DNA from: Methanomicrobiales archaeon
GTDB lineage: Archaea > Halobacteriota > Methanomicrobia > Methanomicrobiales > Methanospirillaceae
NCBI GenBank assembly: GCA_013415575.1
Contig: JAAEES010000083.1
Span: 1-5,534, forward strand
Direction of reading: 5' to 3'
Length of the DNA: 5,534 nt
Part shown: piece by piece, positions 1-5,534 of the stretch
How positions within the stretch are numbered: the stretch's first letter is position 1
Layout of the letters: every line of letters begins with the position of its first letter
Made by a program: the position numbers and the translations under genes
Notes under the pieces: model-generated
What the model was told of the DNA's origin: nothing
Databases searched by the model: none
Seen by the model: the letters and a program-made list of their open reading frames with translations, nothing else

Positions 1-1
1 C

Positions 2-904
2 AACTTTGTTCCCGAGTTTGCAATGACCGAGATCCCGAAAGAGGAGTTCATTCTCAAATGCACGTCGGCCTGTGCCGGTTGCCCCTCCTCGCTCACACTG
101 CGGTATGTGCTCAAGGCGGCAGGATCCGACACCGTGCTCGTGGTCCCTGCCTGCTGCACGAGCGTCATCCAGGGGATATACCCCAATACCGCCATGAATA
201 TCCCGATCTATAACGTGGCCTTTGCCGCAGCAGCGGCATGCGCCTCAGGGATGAGCGAGGCCTACCGGAAGGCCGGGAAGAAGACCAATGTGATCGTCTA
301 TGCCGGGGACGGCGGGACCGTTGACATCGGAATCCAGGCCCTGTCCGGGGCATTTGAACGCGAGACCGATTTCCTGTACATCTGCTACGACAATGAAGCC
401 TACGGGAACACCGGCATGCAGCGGTCAGGCTCGACCCCGATGGGCGCGCGGACCACCACCACCCCGGGCGGTAAGACCCACACCAAGAAGGATCTTGACA
501 GCATCGTCGCCGCTCACAATCCCCCGTACATGGCGACCGCCAGTGTCGCGTACCCGCAGGACATCTTCAGGAAGGTCCAGAAAGCCCTCTCCATCCGCGG
601 GCCGTCGTTCATCCATGTCCTTGCCCCCTGTCCCCCGGGCTGGCGGTTCGCGTCAGATATGACGGTCGAGATGGGAAAACTCGCGGTGAAATCCGGGATG
701 TGGATCCTGTATGAACGGGAGTACGGGAAGGTCACCATCAACGGGGCATCGAAAGCTGCCATAAAGAAACCCATCCCGCTTGAGGAGTACCTCGCTCCCC
801 AGGGCAGGTTCAAGGGGATCAGCAGGGAGGCCATCGACTCTCTCACCTCCCAGGCTGAACGGACGGCAAAAAGGCTGCAGCGTGAGGAGGAAGGAATATG
901 CTGA
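2..904 (+). CDS. porB: 2-oxoacid (pyruvate):ferredoxin oxidoreductase, beta subunit; 5' end probably outside window
   Basis: This is the thiamine-diphosphate (TPP)-binding subunit of a cytosolic pyruvate-type ferredoxin oxidoreductase, which interconverts 2-oxoacid plus CoA and acyl-CoA plus CO2 with ferredoxin as electron carrier. Counting from the ATG at 23 (293 residues), the TPP site is visible as GDGG at 95-98 followed by DNEAYGNTG at 123-131. Likely iron-sulfur ligands are C17 and C20 (CAGC), C44 or C45, and C203; these positions follow the known PorB cluster pattern. The QRSGSTPMGA stretch and the GPSFIHV..CPPGW segment are also typical of PorB. The frame has no stop back to the left edge (seven more codons, N-F-V-P-E-F-A), and no ribosome site precedes the ATG at 23, so translation may start further upstream. 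The stop overlaps the alpha gene by 7 bases. Pyruvate is the most likely substrate, but a branched-chain 2-oxoacid (VOR-type) enzyme cannot be excluded from the sequence alone. Confidence 0.92.
   Translation, partial: NFVPEFAMTEIPKEEFILKCTSACAGCPSSLTLRYVLKAAGSDTVLVVPACCTSVIQGIYPNTAMNIPIYNVAFAAAAACASGMSEAYRKAGKKTNVIVYAGDGGTVDIGIQALSGAFERETDFLYICYDNEAYGNTGMQRSGSTPMGARTTTTPGGKTHTKKDLDSIVAAHNPPYMATASVAYPQDIFRKVQKALSIRGPSFIHVLAPCPPGWRFASDMTVEMGKLAVKSGMWILYEREYGKVTINGASKAAIKKPIPLEEYLAPQGRFKGISREAIDSLTSQAERTAKRLQREEEGIC
884..890 (+). promoter_or_regulatory. Ribosome binding site of the alpha-subunit gene
   Basis: GAGGAGG matches the 3' end of archaeal 16S rRNA and ends 7 bases before the ATG at 898. 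It lies within the last codons of the beta gene, so ribosomes ending there can re-initiate. Confidence 0.8.
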
Positions 905-2010
905 CCATCGCCACCGGCAACAAGGCAGTCGCAGCTGCAGTGAAGGAAGTCAAACCAGCCGTCGTGGCAGCGTATCCCATCACCCCCCAGACTGAGATCG
1001 TCGAACAAATAGCCGAGTATGTGACCTCGGGAGAGCTCGACTGCCGGTACATCCCGGTGGAGAGCGAACACTCTGCGATGGCTGCCTGCATCGGTGCCAG
1101 CGTCACCGGTGTGCGGACCTTCACCGCCACCAGCTCGCATGGCCTGATGTACATGCACGAGATGGTGAACTGGGCGGCCGGGGCCCGCCTTCCGATAGTG
1201 ATGGCCAATGTCAACCGTGCTCTCGGCCCGGGATGGAACGTCTGGGCCGAGCATACCGATTCACTCCAGGAGCGGGATACCGGGTGGCTCCAGGTGTACG
1301 TCAGCACGGTCCAGGAAGCATACGATGCCACCATCATGGCCTTCAGGATCGCCGAGCACCAGGACGTGCTGCTCCCGGTCATGATCAACCTCGACGGGTT
1401 TGTCCTCTCCCACAGCATGCAGCGGCTTGAAACTCTCCATCCAGGCGATTTCATCCCCCCCATGAAGCTTCCCCATGCCATCGATACTGCGCACCCGGCC
1501 GGGTACGGAACACTGACCGGGCCGGATGAATATTTCAAGTTCCGGTGGGATATCGAGCGCTCCATGCGCCGTTCGGTCGGGGTCATTGCCGGGACCGAGC
1601 GTGATTTCGCGGAACGGTTCGGGAGGTCATATGGCCCGGCCCAGGAATACCGGTACGAAGATGCCGATGTGGTGGTGATCGCGATGGGGACCCTCGGCAA
1701 GGAGGCCGAGGTGGCTGTCGACAACCTCCGGAAGGAGGGGATACGGGCGGGATCACTCCGTATCCGCTGGCTCCGGCCGTTTCCCGAACTCGATCTCGGG
1801 GGGCGCGACCTGGTGGTCATCGACCGTGACTACTCGTTCGGGTTCGGCGGAATCCTCGCCCACAGCCTGAAGAGCAAATTCCGGGTTGATCCCTACAACG
1901 TGATAGCCGGACTCGGTGGCCAGGAAGTCACCTTTGATGATATTGCATCCTTCGTCAGGGAGCGAAAACCCGGAGAAGAGCGCTGGTTCGGGGTGAATGG
2001 CAATGTATGA
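898..2010 (+). CDS. porA: 2-oxoacid (pyruvate):ferredoxin oxidoreductase, alpha subunit
   Basis: This 370-residue protein is the alpha subunit, which forms the active site together with the beta subunit. It carries the family signature YPITPQTEIVE at 26-36, the conserved glutamate segment VESEHSA at 54-60, TATSSHGL at 76-83 and VNRALG at 105-110. By family comparison, T29 and R107 are the likely counterparts of the pyruvate-binding threonine and arginine of single-chain pyruvate:ferredoxin oxidoreductases; this is inferred, not aligned. The C-terminal part ends in a typical DRDYSFGFGG stretch near residues 304-313. The start is well fixed: GAGGAGG at 884-890 lies 7 bases before the ATG, inside the end of the beta gene. 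The length is slightly short for PorA, which is usually near 390 residues, but no domain appears to be missing. It overlaps the beta gene by 7 bases and the gamma gene by 8, which implies co-transcription and coupled translation. Confidence 0.94.
   Translation: MLTIATGNKAVAAAVKEVKPAVVAAYPITPQTEIVEQIAEYVTSGELDCRYIPVESEHSAMAACIGASVTGVRTFTATSSHGLMYMHEMVNWAAGARLPIVMANVNRALGPGWNVWAEHTDSLQERDTGWLQVYVSTVQEAYDATIMAFRIAEHQDVLLPVMINLDGFVLSHSMQRLETLHPGDFIPPMKLPHAIDTAHPAGYGTLTGPDEYFKFRWDIERSMRRSVGVIAGTERDFAERFGRSYGPAQEYRYEDADVVVIAMGTLGKEAEVAVDNLRKEGIRAGSLRIRWLRPFPELDLGGRDLVVIDRDYSFGFGGILAHSLKSKFRVDPYNVIAGLGGQEVTFDDIASFVRERKPGEERWFGVNGNV
1992..1996 (+). promoter_or_regulatory. Ribosome binding site that decides the gamma-subunit start
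   Basis: GGTGA pairs with the UCACC part of the archaeal 16S 3' end. It abuts the ATG at 1997 but stands 6 bases from the ATG at 2003, which favours the second ATG as the true start. Confidence 0.6.
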
Positions 2011-2530
2011 GATCCGGATCCACTCACGGGGTGGCCAGGGCGGGGTTACTGCCGCACGGCTGCTGGCGCTGGCCGCCTTCCGTGACGGCAAATATGCCAC
2101 CGCCTGTCCATTCTACGGCGCTGAGCGCCGGGGGGCGCCCGTGGTTTCCTACGTACGGATCGATGACCACCCCATCAGGGTTTACAGCCAGATCCGGAAC
2201 CCGGATCTGGTGGTGATCCTCGATACCAGCGTTATGGAGGTGGTGGACGTTTTCCATGGTCTGAAACCGGACGGTAAAGTGGTTCTGAATGCGACACGCG
2301 AGAAAGAGATTGCCGGCCACACCACGTATGCGGTGGACCTGACCGGGATTGCACTTTCGCTCAACCTGGTCATCGCAGGGAGCCCGATCCTGAATACCCC
2401 GGTGATCGGCGCGCTGGCAAAGATGGGGATCATCTCCATGGACTCGGCCAGGAACGCGATAGCAGAGATGTTTAGCGATGATCGGAACGTGAAGGCAGCC
2501 GAAGCTGCCTACAAGGAGCTGGTGGTATGA
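2003..2530 (+). CDS. porG: 2-oxoacid (pyruvate):ferredoxin oxidoreductase, gamma subunit
   Basis: This 175-residue protein is the small catalytic-core (gamma) subunit, found as a separate chain in archaeal four-subunit enzymes. It begins with the hallmark IRIHSRGGQGG (RGGQGG at 9-14) and contains PFYGAERRGAPV at 36-47, both diagnostic of the gamma domain of pyruvate and ketoisovalerate ferredoxin oxidoreductases. Two in-frame ATGs compete as start: 1997 (adds Met-Ala) and 2003. I chose 2003 because the ribosome site GGTGA at 1992-1996 touches the first ATG but sits 6 bases from the second, and because family members normally begin right at the conserved (M)-x-E-I-R-I-H segment. From 2003 it overlaps the alpha gene by 8 bases (14 from 1997). 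Its stop overlaps the ferredoxin start in an ATGA. The family assignment is firm; the substrate specificity is inherited from the alpha and beta subunits and remains an inference. Confidence 0.94.
   Translation: MYEIRIHSRGGQGGVTAARLLALAAFRDGKYATACPFYGAERRGAPVVSYVRIDDHPIRVYSQIRNPDLVVILDTSVMEVVDVFHGLKPDGKVVLNATREKEIAGHTTYAVDLTGIALSLNLVIAGSPILNTPVIGALAKMGIISMDSARNAIAEMFSDDRNVKAAEAAYKELVV
2513..2518 (+). promoter_or_regulatory. Ribosome binding site of the ferredoxin-subunit gene
   Basis: AAGGAG ends 8 bases before the ATG at 2527, within the end of the gamma gene. It supports this start over the in-frame ATG at 2545. Confidence 0.7.
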
Positions 2531-2772
2531 GCGAACATCTGGCCATGAGCAGACCGAAAGAGGGAGCATCGGGGAAGACGGGTTCCTGGCGGGTGTTCAA
2601 ACCCGTGGTTGACAAAGAGAAATGCAATGCCTGCGGCCTCTGTGCCATGTACTGCCCGGACGCGGCCATTAATGAAGATCTCGAAGTTGACCTTGAGTTC
2701 TGCAAAGGTTGCGGAATCTGCGCTCGTGAGTGCCCGAAGAAGGCAATAACCATGGAGCGGGAAGAAAAGTAG
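2527..2772 (+). CDS. porD: 2-oxoacid (pyruvate):ferredoxin oxidoreductase, delta subunit (2x[4Fe-4S] ferredoxin)
   Basis: This 81-residue ferredoxin-like subunit passes electrons from the catalytic core to external ferredoxin. It carries two complete CxxCxxCxxxCP motifs, with cysteines at 33, 36, 39, 43 and at 59, 62, 65, 69, which should hold two [4Fe-4S] clusters. The preceding segment, GSWRVFKPVVD at 19-29, is the usual lead-in of PorD/VorD subunits and separates it from free ferredoxins. The start at 2527 is supported by AAGGAG at 2513-2518, 8 bases upstream, and by the ATGA overlap with the gamma gene. A second in-frame ATG at 2545 has no ribosome site. It is the last gene of the operon and is followed at once by a T-rich terminator-like stretch. 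In many archaea the order is gamma-delta-alpha-beta; here the ferredoxin gene comes last. Confidence 0.94.
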   Translation: MSEHLAMSRPKEGASGKTGSWRVFKPVVDKEKCNACGLCAMYCPDAAINEDLEVDLEFCKGCGICARECPKKAITMEREEK

Positions 2773-2773
2773 A

Positions 2774-2792
2774 TTTCTCTTTTTTTATTCTT
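2774..2792 (+). terminator. T-rich terminator of the oxidoreductase operon
   Basis: Directly after the ferredoxin stop the + strand is pyrimidine-rich, with a run of seven T at 2780-2786 followed by more T-rich bases. Archaeal RNA polymerase commonly stops at such T runs without a hairpin. The run overlaps the stop codon of the convergent gene (2785-2787), so the operon transcript probably ends within that gene's 3' end. I see no strong stem here. Confidence 0.55.
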
Positions 2793-3147
2793 CTATCGGG
2801 CACTGGCCGATGTACTCCAGATCGAACTTGTAAAAGTGGGTGAACCCACAGTTGCGGCACCGCACCGTGAAGTGGTTGCACCCGATGGTCATGTCGTGGG
2901 GCCCGGTGACGCGGCAGTTCCGGCAGCTGGCGGGGGTTACCAGTTGCCAGACATCAAAGCACCCGATCGGGGTGAAACTTCCTTCCTTTGTCACGTCCTC
3001 GATCCGCGGGATAAAGATCCGGGTGGCACCGCAGTTCTGGCAGATAACCTGTGCCTGGTAGGGGACTGCCTTTATGATCTGGTCGGCCTCTTTCCCGCAA
3101 TTGTAGCACGTGGTCCGGTACCTGGTGAAGACAAACCGGTCCGTCAT
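2785..3147 (-). CDS. Cysteine-rich protein with a duplicated zinc ribbon, function unknown
   Basis: I do not recognise a characterised family for this 120-residue protein. It has eleven cysteines, including four CxxC knuckles at 14-17, 36-39, 75-78 and 97-100. The spacing between knuckles is identical in the two halves (18 residues from C17 to C36 and from C78 to C97), and each second knuckle is followed by G-x-T, so the protein looks like two tandem zinc ribbons. C63, C90 and C116 are extra. There is no signal peptide or membrane segment, so it is probably cytosolic. Zinc ribbons often bind nucleic acid or protein partners, but no specific role can be claimed. The start is well fixed: an in-frame TAG lies upstream with no other start codon between. 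No ribosome site is present and a TATA-like element lies about 25 bases away, which suggests a leaderless message. The gene converges on the oxidoreductase operon, with 12 bases between coding ends, and lies downstream of the thermosome on the same strand. Confidence 0.85.
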   Translation of the reverse strand: MTDRFVFTRYRTTCYNCGKEADQIIKAVPYQAQVICQNCGATRIFIPRIEDVTKEGSFTPIGCFDVWQLVTPASCRNCRVTGPHDMTIGCNHFTVRCRNCGFTHFYKFDLEYIGQCPIEE

Positions 3148-3168
3148 GTATGATAATTCGGGGAAAGG

Positions 3169-3175
3169 CTATAAG
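3169..3175 (-). promoter_or_regulatory. TATA-like element of the zinc-ribbon gene
   Basis: The - strand reads CTTATAG, centred about 25 bases before the ATG at 3147. In archaea transcription starts roughly 25 bases after the TATA centre, so the predicted mRNA would begin at or next to the start codon. The match is short and no purine-rich BRE element is evident upstream, so this is tentative. Confidence 0.4.
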
Positions 3176-3183
3176 AAAGTAGC

Positions 3184-3199
3184 CCTGTCGTGAGACAGG
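3184..3199. repeat. Perfect inverted repeat between the thermosome and zinc-ribbon genes
   Basis: CCTGTC and GACAGG form perfect 6-base arms around a 4-base centre (GTGA). The repeat lies 8 bases upstream of the TATA-like element of the zinc-ribbon gene and directly next to the T run that follows the thermosome gene. It could be an operator for the downstream gene or an RNA stem that protects the thermosome mRNA end; the sequence alone does not decide. Confidence 0.5.
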
Positions 3200-3205
3200 A
3201 AAAAA
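3200..3205 (-). terminator. Probable T-run terminator after the thermosome gene
   Basis: On the - strand a run of six T begins 31 bases after the thermosome stop codon and is followed by the inverted repeat at 3184-3199. A T run in this position is typical of archaeal transcription ends. The order is T run then stem, the reverse of a bacterial intrinsic terminator. Confidence 0.45.
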
Positions 3206-3236
3206 GTATCTGGTTGTGGCTGGAAGACAGGAATCT

Positions 3237-4892
3237 CTAGAATTCCATGCCGCCCATGCCACCGGGCATCCCGCCCATGCCGCCCATGCCGCCCGGAGGC
3301 ATTCCCTCAGGCGCGGCGCTCTTTGAGGCGGCGATGACGTCATCGATCCTGAGGATCATGACCGCTGCCTCGGCAGCACTGGAGATTGCCTGGGTCTTGA
3401 CCCGGAGAGGCTCTACCACACCGGCTTTGAGCATGTCCTCGGCCTTGCCTTCGAACACGTTCAGGCCGACGGTCTTCTTGCCCTTCTCATGGGCAGCGCG
3501 AAGCTCCACCAGCATGTCGATGGGATCAAGCCCGGCGTTCTCAGCGAGTGTTCTCGGGATAATCTCGAGAGCGACGGCGAATGCTTCGATGGCCAGCTGG
3601 GCACGACCGCCAACACTTGCTGCGTATTCCCTGAGCCGGAGCGAGAGTTCGATCTCGGGGGATCCTCCACCGGCGACCAGCTTCTTGTCCTCGAACACCA
3701 CGCCGACAACCCTGAGCGCGTCTTCGACCGCACGCTCGATCTCGTCGACCACGTGCTCGGTCCCTCCGCGGACAATGAGCGAGACCGCCTTCGGGTTCTT
3801 GCACTCCACCACAAAGACCATCTCCTCACCTGAGACCTTCTTCTCCTCAACGAGGCCCGCATACCCGAGTTCCTCTCTGCTGATGGCGTCGATGCTGGAG
3901 ATCAGGCTCCCACCGGTGGCCCGGGCGAGCTTCTCCATGTCGCTCTTCTTGACCCGGCGGACGGCAAAGATACCGGCTTTGGCAAGGTAGTGCTGGGCGA
4001 TGTCGTCAATACCCTTCTGGCAGAAGAGGACGTTTGCACCGGAGTCGACGACCTTATCGACGATGTTCTTGATCATCCGCTCTTCCTCATCGAGGAAGGC
4101 CTGGAGCTGATCGGGGCTGGTGATGTTGATCTCGGCATCCACCTCGGTCTTCTTGAACTCGACCGCTGCGTTCAGGAGGAGGATGTTTGCATCCTTTACC
4201 TTCTTCGGCATGGCAGGGTGGACCCGCTCCTTGTCGACCAGTACACCCTCGACGATTTCTGAGTTTTCGATGGACCCGCCGACTTTCTTCTCGACTTTGA
4301 TATTATCCTTGTCGACGGTCCCGTCTTCGTCAGCCACCATCATAACGGCCTTGACCACCAGTTCACAGAGCTTCTCCTTGGAAGCCTCTGCACCTTTGCC
4401 GGTCATGGCAGTCTCGGCGATCTTCCGGAGCATGGCGCTGTCGGTCGCCTTGATGTTGACAGCAATGCTCTGCAGGATTTCCTGGGCCTTCTCGGCCGCC
4501 TGTCGGTATCCCTGGGCGATGACCGTCGGGTGGACGTCCTGCTCGAGCAGATCCTCGGCTCGCTTCAGGAGCTCCCCTGCAACGACCACCGCGGAGGTGG
4601 TTCCGTCGCCGACTTCATCGTCCTGGGTCTTGGCGATCTCCACCATCATCTTGGCTGCCGGGTGCTCGATGTCCATCTCTTTGAGGATAGTGACCCCATC
4701 GTTGGTGATCACGACGTCACCAATGGTGTCGACGAGCATTTTGTCCATGCCCTTCGGCCCGAGTGTGGTTCTGACTGCGCTCGCTACCGCCTTTGCGGCG
4801 GTGATGTTCATACCCTGTGCATCACGTCCACGGGTGCGTGAACTTCCTTCTTTCAGGATAAGAATTGGTTGTCCTCCAAGCTGCTGTGACAT
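3237..4892 (-). CDS. ths: Thermosome subunit (group II chaperonin)
   Basis: This 551-residue protein is a subunit of the archaeal group II chaperonin, a cytosolic double-ring ATPase that folds proteins inside a cage closed by a built-in lid. The equatorial ATP site shows as TLGPKGMDK at 43-51, NDGVTIL at 64-70 and GDGTTSA at 95-101; D391 in AVEDALRVV matches the catalytic aspartate of chaperonins. [10 protein letters not shown] is at 407-416 and the second equatorial half continues through NAGLDPIDM. The apical and lid region lies roughly at 215-365. The tail (about 530-551) is rich in GGM repeats and ends EF, as in many archaeal subunits. The length is normal and no disruption is seen. I start it at the ATG at 4892, because the in-frame GTG-GTG upstream (4904-4899) is better read as part of the GTGGTGA ribosome site. 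It has its own TATA box, so it can be transcribed independently of the upstream regulator gene. Genomes of this group often hold paralogues, so the exact subunit name is open. Confidence 0.97.
   Translation of the reverse strand: MSQQLGGQPILILKEGSSRTRGRDAQGMNITAAKAVASAVRTTLGPKGMDKMLVDTIGDVVITNDGVTILKEMDIEHPAAKMMVEIAKTQDDEVGDGTTSAVVVAGELLKRAEDLLEQDVHPTVIAQGYRQAAEKAQEILQSIAVNIKATDSAMLRKIAETAMTGKGAEASKEKLCELVVKAVMMVADEDGTVDKDNIKVEKKVGGSIENSEIVEGVLVDKERVHPAMPKKVKDANILLLNAAVEFKKTEVDAEINITSPDQLQAFLDEEERMIKNIVDKVVDSGANVLFCQKGIDDIAQHYLAKAGIFAVRRVKKSDMEKLARATGGSLISSIDAISREELGYAGLVEEKKVSGEEMVFVVECKNPKAVSLIVRGGTEHVVDEIERAVEDALRVVGVVFEDKKLVAGGGSPEIELSLRLREYAASVGGRAQLAIEAFAVALEIIPRTLAENAGLDPIDMLVELRAAHEKGKKTVGLNVFEGKAEDMLKAGVVEPLRVKTQAISSAAEAAVMILRIDDVIAASKSAAPEGMPPGGMGGMGGMPGGMGGMEF
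3246..3293. repeat. Short in-gene tandem repeat encoding the GGM tail
   Basis: Near-perfect copies of the 9-base unit CATGCCGCC occur at 3246, 3255 (one change), 3267 (one change), 3276 and 3285, with a 3-base break before 3267. On the coding strand they specify the Gly-Gly-Met tail of the thermosome. Such repeats can change length by slippage, but the reading frame would be kept because the unit is three codons long. Confidence 0.75.
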
Positions 4893-4897
4893 GGTAT

Positions 4898-4904
4898 TCA
4901 CCAC
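4898..4904 (-). promoter_or_regulatory. Ribosome binding site of the thermosome gene
   Basis: The - strand reads GTGGTGA, of which GGTGA pairs with the UCACC of archaeal 16S rRNA. It ends 5 bases before the ATG at 4892. The same bases contain two in-frame GTG triplets that could be mistaken for the start codon. Confidence 0.7.
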
Positions 4905-4932
4905 TTTGTAGCGATAAAATTGGTTTGTAGTT

Positions 4933-4941
4933 CTATATAAA
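4933..4941 (-). promoter_or_regulatory. TATA box of the thermosome gene
   Basis: The - strand reads TTTATATAG, a near-ideal archaeal TATA box. Its centre near 4937 predicts a transcription start at about 4910-4913, giving a leader of about 20 bases that includes the GGTGA ribosome site. The box begins only 2 bases after the stop codon of the upstream regulator gene. The T run of which it is part (4943-4939) could also help end the regulator transcript. Confidence 0.75.
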
Positions 4942-4943
4942 AA

Positions 4944-5534
4944 TTATGACTTATCGATCATCTCGATGAGCTCTTCTCCGTCTGCAATTTTGTGCAGCCG
5001 CTGCTCCCCAATCACCAGCGTGCTCCCGATTTTTTTCTGTTTGTGGTAATCGGTGATCACGCACATGGCATGGGTTCCGGTCACCTGGGAGATATTCCCG
5101 ATCAGGGCAGCGCGCTTGACCACCTTGCTCGCTTCTCCGTAGCCGGTCAGGATGGTATGGTTGGAGAACTCTATAAGTGCCTGGAACGGTGCCCGCTGCA
5201 GGGTATGGAGCTTCATTCCCATCCGTTCCAGGAATCCGATGGGGAGATCCTCGCGCTGCTGCTCAGGCTCGTCCCTGAAATGAGAATCGTATTTCATGAG
5301 ATCGATGGACCGGACGAGCGCGGCATCGAAAATCTCCTCGATTTTGAGGGCGATATCGAGCGTTGTCCCCATCCCGCTCTCGTACTTGCTGATGGTCCGC
5401 CTCGATACCCCGAGGAGGGTTCCGAGGTCGCCGAGCGAGAGGTTCCGCCGCTCACGCTCCTCGCGGAGTACTTCACCGTTGATATTGACATAGAGACCGC
5501 CGGGGGATGCGTACACCAGCGGGGGGATCTTCTC
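4944..5534 (-). CDS. Predicted HTH transcriptional regulator (archaeal COG1395-type), C-terminal part; N-terminus outside window
   Basis: The visible 196 residues form the C-terminal part of an archaeal family annotated as putative HTH-type transcriptional regulators, usually a little over 300 residues long. The frame is open through the right edge (E-K-I-P-P-L before the first GTG at 5516), so the gene is cut by the window and that GTG is an internal valine. Counting from the edge, residues 7-20 (VYASPGGLYVNING) are the typical lead-in. A Cro/C1-type helix-turn-helix follows, with SLGDLGTLLGVSRRTISKYE at 33-52. The remaining domain (about 95-196) contains GFLERMGMKLH and a C-terminal alpha/beta-like region (ALIEFSNHTILTGYG, then VTGTHAMCVITDY); its ligand or role is not known to me. 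It probably acts in the cytosol by binding DNA. It ends 51 bases upstream of the thermosome ATG on the same strand, but the thermosome has its own promoter. Regulation of the chaperonin by this protein is only a hypothesis. Confidence 0.85.
   Translation of the reverse strand, partial: EKIPPLVYASPGGLYVNINGEVLREERERRNLSLGDLGTLLGVSRRTISKYESGMGTTLDIALKIEEIFDAALVRSIDLMKYDSHFRDEPEQQREDLPIGFLERMGMKLHTLQRAPFQALIEFSNHTILTGYGEASKVVKRAALIGNISQVTGTHAMCVITDYHKQKKIGSTLVIGEQRLHKIADGEELIEMIDKS

Noticed and set aside
514..1254. Open frame of 246 codons on the - strand across the beta/alpha junction
   Set aside because: It overlaps two firmly identified genes, has no promoter or ribosome site that I can see, and its protein resembles no family.
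843..1820. Long open frame (325 codons) on the - strand opposite the alpha-subunit gene
   Set aside because: Its translation is low-complexity, Ser/Arg/Pro-rich, with no recognisable domain. It lies wholly opposite clear por genes, as expected for GC-rich antisense shadow frames.
2836..3153. Two overlapping + strand frames opposite the zinc-ribbon gene
   Set aside because: The - strand frame has four evenly spaced CxxC knuckles and a bounded start, whereas the + strand products show no motif or ribosome site. I kept only the - strand gene.
3184..3199. Inverted repeat considered as a bacterial-type intrinsic terminator of the thermosome
   Set aside because: On the thermosome strand the T run comes before the stem, not after it, so the classical hairpin-then-T order is absent.
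3246..3293. Tandem 9-base units considered as a regulatory or CRISPR-like repeat
   Set aside because: They are contiguous codon-level repeats encoding the Gly-Gly-Met tail of the thermosome, with no spacers.
3247..3990. Open frame of 247 codons on the + strand opposite the thermosome
   Set aside because: Its proline/methionine-rich start is just the reverse of the GGM-coding repeat, and the rest is Ser/Thr/Ala-rich shadow sequence.
4120..4911. Open frame of 263 codons on the + strand opposite the thermosome N-terminal half
   Set aside because: The thermosome reading on the other strand is unambiguous, and the antisense protein is serine-rich without motifs.

Overview
The window looks like a piece of a methanogenic euryarchaeon's chromosome. 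The evidence is a group II chaperonin (thermosome) with a GGM-rich tail, a four-subunit archaeal-type 2-oxoacid:ferredoxin oxidoreductase, an archaea-specific Cro/C1-type regulator family, TATA-box promoters and GGTGA/GGAGG ribosome sites that fit an archaeal 16S 3' end. The GC-rich coding sequence and the style of the proteins suggest Methanomicrobiales. That placement rests on recognition, not on a database search.

Left part (1-2772, + strand): four tightly packed, mutually overlapping genes encode the beta, alpha, gamma and ferredoxin (delta) subunits of a pyruvate (or related 2-oxoacid):ferredoxin oxidoreductase. The overlaps are 7, 8 and 4 bases, so they almost certainly form one translationally coupled operon. 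The beta reading frame is still open at the left edge and its first visible ATG has no ribosome site, so the gene and the operon promoter probably begin outside the window. A T-rich stretch directly after the last stop is the likely terminator.

Middle (2785-3236, - strand): a 120-residue cysteine-rich protein converges on the operon, with only 12 bases between the two coding regions. It contains what looks like a duplicated zinc ribbon and I do not recognise a characterised family. Its weak TATA element sits about 25 bases from the start codon, suggesting a leaderless mRNA. A perfect 16-base inverted repeat lies just upstream of it.

Right part (3237-5534, - strand): the thermosome gene, with its own strong TATA box squeezed into the short gap after the next gene. 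That next gene is the C-terminal part of a predicted HTH transcriptional regulator whose N-terminal part runs off the right edge.

Functionally, the operon links acetyl-CoA and pyruvate through reduced ferredoxin, the usual route for carbon assimilation in methanogens. The thermosome folds cytosolic proteins. The regulator is adjacent to the thermosome on the same strand, but nothing here proves that it controls it. There are no RNA genes, mobile elements or CRISPR arrays, and the longest stretch without a gene is under 100 bases. The window is mostly housekeeping; its least understood parts are the zinc-ribbon protein and the regulator/thermosome junction.
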